Source: DATLLN01 sp963797175
GTDB lineage: Bacteria; Actinomycetota; Thermoleophilia; Gaiellales; JAICJC01
NCBI GenBank assembly: GCA_963797175.1
Contig: CAWCOL010000008.1
Location: forward strand, 248,001 to 312,000
Direction of reading: 5' to 3'
Length of the DNA: 64,000 nucleotides
Under the pieces are notes generated by a model. The model was not told the DNA's origin. It did no database searches and was given only the letters and a program-made list of their open reading frames with translations. A program made the position numbers and the translations under genes. Shown here one piece after another: positions 34,693 through 42,655 of this stretch (position 1 is its first letter; every line of letters starts with the position of its first letter).

Positions 34693-36114
34693 GTGCGCCT
34701 GACCCGCAGAGGCCTGATCGCGGGGGCCGCCGGCACGGCGCTGGGCGCTGCCGGGGTGTACGAGCTGGTGGAGCGGATGGGCTCGGCGCCGGCCCGCACC
34801 GTCGCGGCGGGGCCACTGCCGCCCGAGCAGCACGTGCTGGAGGGCATCCGTGTCATCACGGACAACGGCGTGGAGGTGAACGTCCCGCCGCTGCACCACC
34901 AGCTGGTGACGCTGCGCCTGGCCGGCGGGCACTCGCGGGCCGACCTGCGGGACGCGCAGACCGAGCTGCGCAGCCGGCTGGAGCAGCTCGAGGCCGAGTA
35001 CCCGAACACGCCGGCGGGGCTGGGCGTGACCGTGGGGTGGGGGCTGCCGTACTTCCAGGGGCCGGTGGCCGGGCCGGCGGCGACGCACCTGCCGATCGAC
35101 CGCCGGGCCACGGCGGCCTCGGCGGACGGCAAGCCGGTGCCGGTGTTGATCGACGCGATCCGCTTCCCCAGCGATCCCGCGGCGACGGTGCTGGAGCGAA
35201 ACGACGCCGTGCTGCTGCTGCGCAGCGACAGCCAGGCGCACATCGCCGACGCGGCCAAGCGGCTGGTGGACGAGCTGGACGGCGTGTGGACGAAGACGAG
35301 CATCCGCCGCGGGTTCGTCGGCGGCGGCTTCGACGGCGGACAGGGGCTGCCCAAGCGGATGGCCGTGGCAGCGGGGATCACCGGCGCCGAGCTGATCCCC
35401 GACGGCGCCCAGCTCTTCCTCGGCTTCACCTCGACGCAGAAGGCGGCGCTGGGCCCGACCAGGATCGCCAACCTGGAGACGCTGGGGTACTCGGACGGCG
35501 GTCCCGGCGGCTACTTCCGGCAGGGCACGTCGATGCACGTCTCGCACATCTTCGAGGACGTCGAGCAGTGGTATCTCGCGTTCGGCGAGCAGCAGCGGAT
35601 CGCCTCGGCCTTCCGGCCCGGCAAGCAGGTGCCGGACGGAACGCTGACCGTCCGCCAGGGGCCGAAGGACGTCGCCACGGTGGACGACAACCTCCAGGAT
35701 TACGCGAACCGGGGGGCGATCGGCCACAGCGCCTCGCTGCAGCCGGTGACCAGGCTGGCCGAGGCGGTGACGGGCAGCGACGGGACGCACTACGCGAAGG
35801 GGACTGCGATCCCGCAGCGAGCCGACTTCAACACGCTGGACAACCCGTTCTTCTGGAGCGCCGATCCGGATGCCGACGGCATGTCCGGGGGCGCCGCCGC
35901 CGGGCTGCACTTCGTCGTCTTCAACCCGACGGCGGACGACTTCCGCCGCAACCGGCTGGCGATGGACGGCGCGCTGCCCGGCCAGCGCCCGCTGCACTTC
36001 ACGCCGCCCGATCCGGGCCAGGGCTTCAACGCGGTGCTGAAGACGACCCACCGCCAGAACTTCCTCGTGCCGCCGCGGCGCAACCGCTCCTTCCCGCTGG
36101 CCGAGCTGCTGTAG
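34693..36114 (+). CDS. Tat-exported DyP-type-peroxidase-like protein
   Basis: A 473-residue protein starting with a twin-arginine signal (RLTRRGLIAGAAGTALGAAG). The mature domain resembles dye-decolorising heme peroxidases: a ferredoxin-like beta core, RRGFVGGGFDGG near residue 212 in the place of the GXXDG motif, candidate heme-ligand His in TSMHVSHIF, and a C-terminal GLHFVVFNPTADDFRRNRL segment. The match is partial and the distal Asp region is not securely placed, so enzymatic activity is not assured. Starts at GTG 34693. It faces the frame-broken amine oxidase gene. Confidence 0.65.
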   Translation: MRLTRRGLIAGAAGTALGAAGVYELVERMGSAPARTVAAGPLPPEQHVLEGIRVITDNGVEVNVPPLHHQLVTLRLAGGHSRADLRDAQTELRSRLEQLEAEYPNTPAGLGVTVGWGLPYFQGPVAGPAATHLPIDRRATAASADGKPVPVLIDAIRFPSDPAATVLERNDAVLLLRSDSQAHIADAAKRLVDELDGVWTKTSIRRGFVGGGFDGGQGLPKRMAVAAGITGAELIPDGAQLFLGFTSTQKAALGPTRIANLETLGYSDGGPGGYFRQGTSMHVSHIFEDVEQWYLAFGEQQRIASAFRPGKQVPDGTLTVRQGPKDVATVDDNLQDYANRGAIGHSASLQPVTRLAEAVTGSDGTHYAKGTAIPQRADFNTLDNPFFWSADPDADGMSGGAAAGLHFVVFNPTADDFRRNRLAMDGALPGQRPLHFTPPDPGQGFNAVLKTTHRQNFLVPPRRNRSFPLAELL

Positions 36115-36118
36115 CCGG

Positions 36119-37400
36119 TCACCCCGCGGGCCCAGCCCGCGGCGCGGACGCCGCTCTCGATCGCGCCGTCGATGAAGCCGTTCCAGCCGTCGGCGACGTC
36201 GGAGCCGGCCAGCAGCACCCGCCCCTCCGGCGCCTGGAGCGCGCGCAGCGAGCCGGTCAGCTGGCCCGGCCGGTACATCGACCAGGTGCCGCGCGAGAAC
36301 TCGTCCGCCGTCCAGTCGTGGCCGTGGGAGCTGACCACCTCGGCGCCCGGGTAGAGGCGGCCGAGCAGCTCGGCGCCGGCGGCCTGGTCGGTGACGTCGA
36401 ACGCCTCGGCGCTCGGCCCGAACCCGACCACCAGCGTGTCGCCGTCCACCCGGTACTCGGGCTGCATGTACGTCACCCACTCGCCCGGCGCCCCGACGAC
36501 GAACCGGTCGAGGTCGCCGCGGATGCGGCCCCACAGCTTGACGCCGTGCGACGCCTGGCCGGCCTCGATCGCCGGCGCCTTGTCCTCGGCCAGGCGCGGG
36601 GGAGAAGGCGATCGAGCGCAGCACGTTCAGCGGCACCGCGACGATCGCGGCGCCGGCCCTCGACCCGGGTGCCGTCGCGCAGCTCGCAGACGACGCCGTC
36701 CGCCGACTGCTCGACGCTCGCCACAGGCGAGCCCAGCCGAACCTCCGCGTCCGCGTCGCCCGCGATCGCCTCGATCAGCGCCCGCGTGCCGCGCACCAGC
36801 TTGTAGCGGCCGGCGCAGTCCAGCATCGCGTCGTAGCTGAACCCCGCCAGCGCGTACCAGCGAAGCGGCGCGAGACAGGCCGACCTCGTCGTGTGAACGC
36901 GTTGCCCGCCGACTGCCACAGGCGCCCGCGTGATCGCCTCCACCTCGGGCGAGAGGCCGAGCGTGCCCAGCCGGTCCTCGATCGAGAGCCGGTCGATCGC
37001 GGCGATGTCGCGCGAACAGCGGGTCGTGCGGCCGCTCGAACGCCTGGCGCGCGTCGGCGCAGAGCCGGTCGGTGCCCTCGACCATCAGGCCCCACAGGTC
37101 GGACATCGCGCCCTCGCGGGTGCCGCCCTCGCCGTCGCACCAGCCCGCCCGCGGCGCCGTCGGCGACTCGGTCAGCGCCAGGCCGTAGCGCGTGATCTCG
37201 GCGTAGACGTGGGGCTGGTGCCAGTGCAGCCAGGTGCCGCCCAGCTCCACCTGCTGCCCCTCGAACTCGCTCGTCCAGGTGCGCCCGCCGATGCGGTCGC
37301 GCGCCTCCAGCACGACCGTCCGCAGCCCGTGCCGGGAGAGCTCCCGGGCGGCCGACACGCCGGCGAACCCGGCACCGACGACGATCACATCCGTGCGCAC
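36119..37400 (-). pseudogene. flavin-containing amine oxidase, disrupted by at least six frame changes
   Basis: Every part of an FAD amine oxidase is present, but in different frames. GTG 37400 opens with VIVVGAGFAGVSAARELSRH (dinucleotide fold) and ARDRIGGRTWTSEF. After DPLFA the frame changes to DIAAIDRLSIEDRLG, then LWQSAGNAFT, VGLSRAASL, WYALAGFSYDAMLDCAG, GAAIVAVPLNVLRSIAFSP, and finally RLAEDKAPAIEAG through EGRVLLAGSDVADGWNGFIDGAIESG. Several breaks lie in G or C runs, for example five Gs at 36598-36602. The reading sense between breaks is intact, so decay is recent or the assembly is poor here. The natural stop is probably TGA at 36121-36119. The substrate could be a polyamine or aromatic amine. 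Confidence 0.8.
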
Positions 37401-37466
37401 CCGGCGAGGCTACCACCGCGGGCGGGGCGGGCCCTCGCCGGTCCCGCCCCGCGTGGGCTCGCGCGA

Positions 37467-37913
37467 TCAGCCGGCGAGCGGGTTGCCCGTCTCGAGCAGC
37501 GTCTTCAGGCCGCTCAGCACCATCATCCAGCCCTCGCCGGACACGCTCTCGGCGGTGCGCGGCGCGCCCTCGAGCTGGTCGTGCGTCAGCGTCAGCTTGG
37601 AGAACCCGCCGTCCTGGGGCTCGATCTCCCAGATCACGCGGCTGGTCTGTTCGGCGGCCAGTTCGGGGTCGTAGAGCGAGCGCCAGCCGTGCACGAGGCG
37701 TCGTGGCGGGTCGAACTCGGCCACGGCCTCGTCGCCCCACTCGGCGCCGTCCGGGCTGAGGCTGACGATCCGCTCCGCGGTCGCCGTGATGCGAGCGCCG
37801 TAGAAGTAGCGAGCCGTGAACTCGGGCGTGGTGATGGCCTCCCAGATCTGATCGGGCGTGGCCCGGATGAAGACCTGGTACACCTGGGTGGTCTGTGCGG
37901 TCTGCGTGGTCAT
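37467..37913 (-). CDS. SRPBCC/AHSA1-domain protein
   Basis: A 148-residue START-like protein of the AHSA1 branch. The motif YQVFIRATPDQIWEAITTPE at its start and a final helix (GWMMVLSGLKTLLETGNPLAG) fit the fold, which holds a hydrophobic cavity. The ligand is unknown. Its ATG overlaps the ArsR stop (ATGA), the classic arrangement of an ArsR repressor followed by an SRPBCC gene in actinomycetes. Confidence 0.9.
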   Translation of the reverse strand: MTTQTAQTTQVYQVFIRATPDQIWEAITTPEFTARYFYGARITATAERIVSLSPDGAEWGDEAVAEFDPPRRLVHGWRSLYDPELAAEQTSRVIWEIEPQDGGFSKLTLTHDQLEGAPRTAESVSGEGWMMVLSGLKTLLETGNPLAG

Positions 37914-38230
37914 GCGGACTCCTCCAACTCCTTCTTGAGATCGGCGAGCGCGGTCGCGAAGCGCTCGGTGTACTTGTCGATCCAGCGGTCGTGGATCAGG
38001 CGGATCGGCACCGGGTTGAGGTGGTGCAGCTTCTCCCGTCCCTGCCGCCGGGTGACGACGAGCCCCGCGTCCTCCAGCACCCGCAGGTGCTTCATCACGC
38101 CGAAGCGCGTCATATCGAGGTCCGACTCGAGCTCCTTGAGCGTGCGGCCGTCACGCTCGAAGAGCCGGTCGAGCAGCAGCCGGCGGGTGGGATCCGCCAG
38201 CGCCCTGAACACCCGGTCGTCGTCGTCCAT
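37910..38230 (-). CDS. ArsR-family transcriptional regulator
   Basis: A 106-residue winged-helix repressor. The helix-turn-helix is FRALADPTRRLLLDRLFERD followed by DMTRFGVMKHLRVLEDAGLV. There is no cysteine-rich metal site, so it likely senses an organic ligand or works with the SRPBCC protein. It is autoregulated, judging by the operator inside its own promoter. With the ATG one base from the predicted transcript start, its message should be leaderless. Confidence 0.92.
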   Translation of the reverse strand: MDDDDRVFRALADPTRRLLLDRLFERDGRTLKELESDLDMTRFGVMKHLRVLEDAGLVVTRRQGREKLHHLNPVPIRLIHDRWIDKYTERFATALADLKKELEESA

Positions 38231-38267
38231 GCGCTCGATAATAGGTGACTATATGGTCACATGTCAA
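38231..38267 (-). promoter_or_regulatory. ArsR promoter with embedded operator
   Basis: TTGACA (38267-38262) and TATTAT (38243-38238) are 18 bases apart. Between them is an inverted repeat with GTGAC (38245-38249) and GTCAC (38256-38260) arms around a 6-base A/T-rich centre. The best promoter in the window, and the repeat is placed to act as the ArsR operator. Confidence 0.75.
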
Positions 38268-38341
38268 GACCATCGTTCATCAAAAGTGCTGAACGCTCGG
38301 ACCGGGAAGGGTCACGCCGGGGTCCCCGCCCTGTGGGAGCT

Positions 38342-38362
38342 TTGTGACAGAGCTTGTGACAG
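38342..38362. promoter_or_regulatory. Pho-box-like direct repeat upstream of the response regulator
   Basis: TTGTGACAG occurs twice with a 12-base period (38342-38350 and 38354-38362). Read on the other strand it is CTGTCACAA, close to the CTGTCAT units of a Pho box and to mycobacterial PhoP repeats. OmpR/PhoB-type regulators bind such tandem sites, so this may be the site of autoregulation. A TAGCAT box follows at 38389-38394. Confidence 0.5.
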
Positions 38363-38504
38363 ACCTTCCCAGGGCGTGCGGGCGGCCCTAGCATGGGCAA
38401 CGTGCCGGGGCGGCCGGCGCGAAACGACCCCCACCACCGCCGGCGCATCTGCGCCCACCGCTCCCCCGAGGCGCACCGCCGGCATCGACCCTTAGGAGCC
38501 AGCC

Positions 38505-39212
38505 ATGGCGGAGTCGACCGTGCTCGTCGTTGACGACGAGCCTCGAATCCTTTCGTTCCTTGCGGAGAACCTCCGCGCCGACGACTACACCGTCCTCGCG
38601 GCGGAGAGCGGTGAGGAGGCGCTCGAGATGCTGGCGGACACGCGGCCCGACCTGGTGCTGCTCGACGTCGTGCTGCCGGGCATCAGCGGCCTCGACCTGT
38701 GCCGCCGGCTGCGGGCCGGGGACGGCGTCAACGATCCCTGGGATCCGGCGCTCCCGATCATCATGTTGTCCGCAAAGGCGGAGAGCAACGACCGCGTCCG
38801 CGGACTCGAGCGGGGCGCCGACGATTACCTCGTCAAGCCCTTCCATTATCCGGAGCTGCTCGCCCGAATGGGCCGGCTTCTGGCCCGCGTCCGCCACGTC
38901 GACCAGGGTCACGTGATCCGGGTCGGCGAGCTGGCCGCCAACACGTTGTCTCGTGAGGTGACGATGGGCGGCCACCTGATCACCCTGTCCGTCAAGGAGT
39001 ACCAGCTGCTGGTCACGCTGGCCTCCGATCCCGACCGCGTCTTCACCAAGCGCGAGCTGCTGGAGCAGGTCTGGCAGTTCCGCAGCCACGGCCGCACCCG
39101 CACCCTGGACTCGCACGCCAGCCGCCTGCGCCAGAAGCTGGGCGAGCACTCCGAGCGGCCGTGGATCGTCAACGTGTGGGGCATCGGCTACCGCCTGTGC
39201 AAGCCCGAGTGA
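38505..39212 (+). CDS. OmpR/PhoB-family response regulator
   Basis: A 235-residue two-component regulator. The receiver domain (residues 5-125) has the acidic pair in VVDDEPR, the phosphorylated Asp in LVLLDVVLPGISG, the Thr/Ser switch in MLSAKAE and the Lys of YLVKPF. The C-terminal winged helix (140-230) has TLSVKEYQLLVTLASDPDRV and WIVNVWGIGYRLCKPE. TAGGAG precedes the ATG. A histidine kinase gene follows with GTGA overlap, and the pilus operon follows that, so it probably controls pilus assembly genes and itself through the direct repeat upstream. Confidence 0.94.
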   Translation: MAESTVLVVDDEPRILSFLAENLRADDYTVLAAESGEEALEMLADTRPDLVLLDVVLPGISGLDLCRRLRAGDGVNDPWDPALPIIMLSAKAESNDRVRGLERGADDYLVKPFHYPELLARMGRLLARVRHVDQGHVIRVGELAANTLSREVTMGGHLITLSVKEYQLLVTLASDPDRVFTKRELLEQVWQFRSHGRTRTLDSHASRLRQKLGEHSERPWIVNVWGIGYRLCKPE

Positions 39213-40201
39213 TCGCCGCGCCGATGCAGACCAGGCTGGCCGTAGCCGCGGCCGGCGTCGTCGCGGCCGTCGCCGGCGCCCCGCTGCTCGTCCCCATCGA
39301 CGGCGTGCGCGACGCCGTGGCGGCGGCCGGCGCCTGCGCGGTCGCGCTGCTGGCCGTCCGCCACGCCCGCCGGGTCGCCCTGCTCGCAGGCGACCTGGCG
39401 CGGTTCGCCGACCGGGTGGCCGCCGGCGAGTACGGCGACCGCGTCGAGGTGCCCGCGCCGGACGAGCTCCGCGGCCTGGCCGAGAGCGTGAACGGCCTCG
39501 CCGCACGCGTCGCCCGCGAGGGCCACTCGCGCGCGAACTTCATCGGCAAGGTCAGCCACGAGCTGCGGACGCCGCTGACGGTGATCAAGGGCTACGTCTA
39601 CACGCTCCAGCGCACCGAGGATGACGCGGCCCGCGCGGCCAAGCTGGACGTCATCAACAGCGAGTGTGAGCGCCTCGCCTACCTGGTCGAGGACCTGCTC
39701 GAGCTCTCCCGGGCGCAGGCCGGCGAGCTGCGCATCTCCGCCGCGCTCTTCCCCCTCCGCACCTGTGTCGAGGAGGTCACCCAGCGGCTCCACGGGCCGG
39801 CGTCACAGCAGGACGTCGGGCTCGAGCTGGACTGGGAGGCGGGCGACGCGCAGGTGATGGGTGACGAGAACCGCGTCCGCCAGATCCTGGCGAACCTGAT
39901 CACGAACGGCATCAAGTACGCGCCCCCGGGCACCGCCGTTCGCGTGTCCGGCGCCGTCCGCGGCGACCGGGTCGAGGTGGCCGTTGCCGACGGCGGGCGG
40001 GGCATCTCGCCCGGCGACCTGCCGCACATCTTCGACGAGTTCTTCCAGGGCTCCGACGGCGCCGAGCCGGGGGCGGGGCTGGGCCTGGCGATCGCCCGCG
40101 AGCTGGCGCTCGCGCACGGCGGCGGCATCGACGTCGAGTCGAGCCCCGGCGCCGGCACGACGTTCGTCGTCTGGCTCCCGGTGTGGCGGGGGGCCGCGTG
40201 A
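39209..40201 (+). CDS. sensor histidine kinase
   Basis: A 330-residue membrane kinase. Two helices (about 9-30 and 35-52) enclose a very short external loop, so the signal is probably sensed inside the membrane or by a partner. A HAMP-like linker follows (DLARFADRVAAGEYGDRVEV), then the phospho-His in FIGKVSHELRTPLTVIKG and an HATPase core with N box ILANLITNGIKYAPP, G1 VADGGRGI and G2 GAGLGLAIA. It would phosphorylate the preceding regulator. GTG 39209 overlaps its stop; ATG 39224 is the alternative start. It is followed immediately by the pilus genes. Confidence 0.93.
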   Translation: MIAAPMQTRLAVAAAGVVAAVAGAPLLVPIDGVRDAVAAAGACAVALLAVRHARRVALLAGDLARFADRVAAGEYGDRVEVPAPDELRGLAESVNGLAARVAREGHSRANFIGKVSHELRTPLTVIKGYVYTLQRTEDDAARAAKLDVINSECERLAYLVEDLLELSRAQAGELRISAALFPLRTCVEEVTQRLHGPASQQDVGLELDWEAGDAQVMGDENRVRQILANLITNGIKYAPPGTAVRVSGAVRGDRVEVAVADGGRGISPGDLPHIFDEFFQGSDGAEPGAGLGLAIARELALAHGGGIDVESSPGAGTTFVVWLPVWRGAA

Positions 40202-40986
40202 CCGCGCCCGCGCTGCGCCTCGCCCCCGAGCCGGAGCCCGAGCCCGCGGTGCGGCCCGTGACCGCGGTGGCGCTGGCCGGCCGGATGCCGGAGCGCGAGA
40301 TCGTGATCCGGGCGGCGGCGGGGCCGCTGGTGCTGCTGGCGACCGCCGGCTCCGCCCGGCTGCCGCTGGCGACGATGCTCGCGGCCGCCCGCCGTTCCGA
40401 CGCGGGGCTCGAGGTGGTGCACGTCTCGCTGGTGGGGATCGCCGCCCGTTACCTGGAGTCCGTCGGCCGCTCCGCCGCCGCGGAGGGCTGGACCGCGCGC
40501 GAGATCGTCTGCCTGCTCGCCGAGCTCGAGCGGCGCACGCAGGCGTGGGTGGTCGGCCCCGGGCTCCCCCTGCCCGCGGGCCGCCGGCCGTGGCCGCCCG
40601 TGCGGCGCGCCGCCCGCTTCGAGTCCGGCAGGTGGCGCGTCGCGCCCGCGGCCTCGGCCTGGCCCGCGGAGATGACGCAGCGCGGCGTGGCCGCCGGCGC
40701 TACCTGCCTGACCGCCCTCTCCGGCGCGTCGCCCGGCCGCTCGGCGGAGGACCTGTTTGCCGCCTGGACGACGCAGGGCGCGCAAGGCGGTAGGCAGCGC
40801 TGGGGGCTGGCCCGCGATCTCGGCATGCGCTGGACGCTCGAGGCGGTCGTCGCCCCGCGGCCGGGGCCGGCCGGGCTGGTCGCGTTGCGCGAGCAGGTCG
40901 CCGCCGCTCCCCGCTGCGGCTGGTGCCGCCTGCCGGTGCTCGCCGGCGCGTGCCCGCGCTGCTCGCCGCCGGGAGGCGAGCCGTGA
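40198..40986 (+). CDS. unknown pilus-operon protein with C-terminal zinc ribbon
   Basis: A 262-residue protein with no recognised catalytic motif. The N-terminus is rich in Pro and Glu (PEPEPEPAVRP), and the middle alternates helix and strand with a few Trp residues (RRPWPPVRRAARFESGRW). The C-terminus is CGWCRLPVLAGACPRC, a compact CxxC pair likely to hold zinc. Its GTG overlaps the kinase stop and its stop overlaps the cpaB-like start, so it is made with the two-component system and pilus machine. It may be an adaptor linking the two; no direct evidence. Confidence 0.75.
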   Translation: MTAPALRLAPEPEPEPAVRPVTAVALAGRMPEREIVIRAAAGPLVLLATAGSARLPLATMLAAARRSDAGLEVVHVSLVGIAARYLESVGRSAAAEGWTAREIVCLLAELERRTQAWVVGPGLPLPAGRRPWPPVRRAARFESGRWRVAPAASAWPAEMTQRGVAAGATCLTALSGASPGRSAEDLFAAWTTQGAQGGRQRWGLARDLGMRWTLEAVVAPRPGPAGLVALREQVAAAPRCGWCRLPVLAGACPRCSPPGGEP

Positions 40987-41552
40987 GGCGGCGTCGCATG
41001 CTGAGCGTCGCGCTCGGCATCCTGGCGGTCGTGCTCGCGCTGGCCGGCATCGGTGAGGGCGGCGGCGCGTCGGCGGCACCTGCCGTGCGGGTGGTGCTGG
41101 CCCGCCGTGCGCTCGCTGCCGGGCAGCCCGTCCGCGCCGGGGACGTCGCGATGGTCGCGGTGCCGGAGTCCGCCGCCGTGCGCGGTGCGCTGGGCGATGC
41201 CGCGTCGGTCGTCGGCCACCGACCGGCCGTCCCGGTGCCGGCCGGGACGATGCTGATGGCCGCCGAGTTGGCCGTCCCGTCGGCCGGGGCCGATCAGCGC
41301 GACGTCGCCGTCCGGCTGGACGACGCGGCCGGCGTGCCCGCCGGCGACCTGGCCCAGACGCGCGCCGACCTCTACCTGACCACGCCCGGACGGGCCGGCA
41401 CGACGGCGCCGCTCGCGCGCGACGTGCTGGTCGTGTCGGCCGAGGCCCGGGACGACGCGACGGTCGCCACGCTGCGCGTTCCCGGCCCGCTGGTGCGCGG
41501 CCTGATCGCCGCCGAGGGGCGCGGCTCGCTGCGGCTGGTGGTGCGGTCGTGA
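40983..41552 (+). CDS. cpaB: CpaB/RcpC-like pilus assembly protein (SAF domain)
   Basis: A 189-residue protein with an N-terminal membrane helix (MLSVALGILAVVLALAGIGE) and a SAF domain: VVLARRALAAGQPVRAGDVA, then VGHRPAVPVPAGTMLM. In Tad systems CpaB/RcpC is an envelope protein that helps the pilus cross or anchor to the outer layers. The C-terminal part (TRADLYLTTPG onwards) is short compared with proteobacterial RcpC. It lies in the canonical position before the CpaE/TadZ gene. Confidence 0.88.
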   Translation: MRRRRMLSVALGILAVVLALAGIGEGGGASAAPAVRVVLARRALAAGQPVRAGDVAMVAVPESAAVRGALGDAASVVGHRPAVPVPAGTMLMAAELAVPSAGADQRDVAVRLDDAAGVPAGDLAQTRADLYLTTPGRAGTTAPLARDVLVVSAEARDDATVATLRVPGPLVRGLIAAEGRGSLRLVVRS

Positions 41553-42655
41553 CAGCCGGCACCGTGCGCTGCCTGCTGGTCGCGGCCGCGCCGGCCGACA
41601 CCCGTCAGGTCGCGCGGTCGGTCGATCGCGCGCCGGGGCTCGTGCTGGCGGGCACGGCCGATCCCGTGCGGGCGACCGCCGGGCTGCGCCCCGCCTGCGA
41701 CGTCGTGCTCGTGCTGGGCGCGCCCGACGCCGAGGGTGGCCGGCTGGTGCGCGACCTCGCTGCCGCCGCTCCCGGCCTGCCCGCAGTGCTCGTCACCGAT
41801 CGCGTGGACGAGGCGGGGTGGCGCGGGGCGATGGCGGCCGGGGCGCGCGGCGTGGTCGGCGCCGATCCCGACCCCGAGGAGCTTGCCCGAGCCGTCCGCA
41901 CCGCCGTCGGCGAGCGCACGGCTGCAGGCCTGCCCGAGCGCAGCCACGCCGGCAGGATGGTCGCGGTCTGCGGCGCCAAGGGCGGTCTTGGGGCGACCAC
42001 GATCGCGGTCGGCCTGGGCGCCGCCGCGGCCGGGCTGGTGATCGACGCATCGCCCGGCTTCGCCGGCATCGCCCAGCACCTCGGCTGCCGGCCCCAGCGG
42101 ACGCTGGCCGACCTCGCCCGGCTGGGCGGCGCCGTCGGCGGTGACGCGGTCGCGGCGGTGCGCACCGGCCATCCGTCCGGATTCGGGCTGATCGCCGGGC
42201 TGGACGAGCCGGAGCTCCTCGATCTGCTGCCCGGCGGCCTGGCTGCGGCGCTCGCCCGGGAGTGCCGCGGGATCGCGCCGCTCAGCGCGTTCGACCTGGG
42301 CGTGCCGGCGTCCGCGTTCGGCTTCGAGGCGGCGCGCTGCGCGGATGCCGTCCTGCTGGTGGTCGGCCCCGACGCGCTCTCGGTGCGGTCAGCCGCGGCA
42401 TGCGTCAGCGGACTCGTCCGCCGCGGCGCGGCGATGGAGTCGATCGTGCTGGCGGTGAACCGTTGGCGCGGCTCCGGCGAGCTGTCGCTGCGGGCGATCG
42501 AGGCGGCGGTGGGCGCGCAGGTGCTGGGCGTCGTCCGCGACGATCCCGGGGCCGCGACACGCTTCGCCAACCATGGCGAGCTGCCGCGCGCCGGACGCCG
42601 TCGCGGCCTCGGACGCGACCTGGCGAACCTTGCCGAGCGGGTCGGTCGCGCGTGA
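41549..42655 (+). CDS. cpaE: CpaE/TadZ-like pilus localisation ATPase
   Basis: A 368-residue protein with two domains: a receiver-like N-terminus (residues 8-120, RCLLVAAAPADTRQVARSV without the usual phospho-Asp context) and a MinD/ParA-type ATPase with the deviant Walker A GAKGGLGATTIA near residue 147. TadZ proteins mark the pole or site where the Tad machine assembles. The Walker A lacks the expected Lys-Thr after Gly, with Ala-Thr-Thr in its place, yet this matches the MinD-like KGG signature. GTG start with GTGA overlap. Confidence 0.88.
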   Translation: MTAGTVRCLLVAAAPADTRQVARSVDRAPGLVLAGTADPVRATAGLRPACDVVLVLGAPDAEGGRLVRDLAAAAPGLPAVLVTDRVDEAGWRGAMAAGARGVVGADPDPEELARAVRTAVGERTAAGLPERSHAGRMVAVCGAKGGLGATTIAVGLGAAAAGLVIDASPGFAGIAQHLGCRPQRTLADLARLGGAVGGDAVAAVRTGHPSGFGLIAGLDEPELLDLLPGGLAAALARECRGIAPLSAFDLGVPASAFGFEAARCADAVLLVVGPDALSVRSAAACVSGLVRRGAAMESIVLAVNRWRGSGELSLRAIEAAVGAQVLGVVRDDPGAATRFANHGELPRAGRRRGLGRDLANLAERVGRA

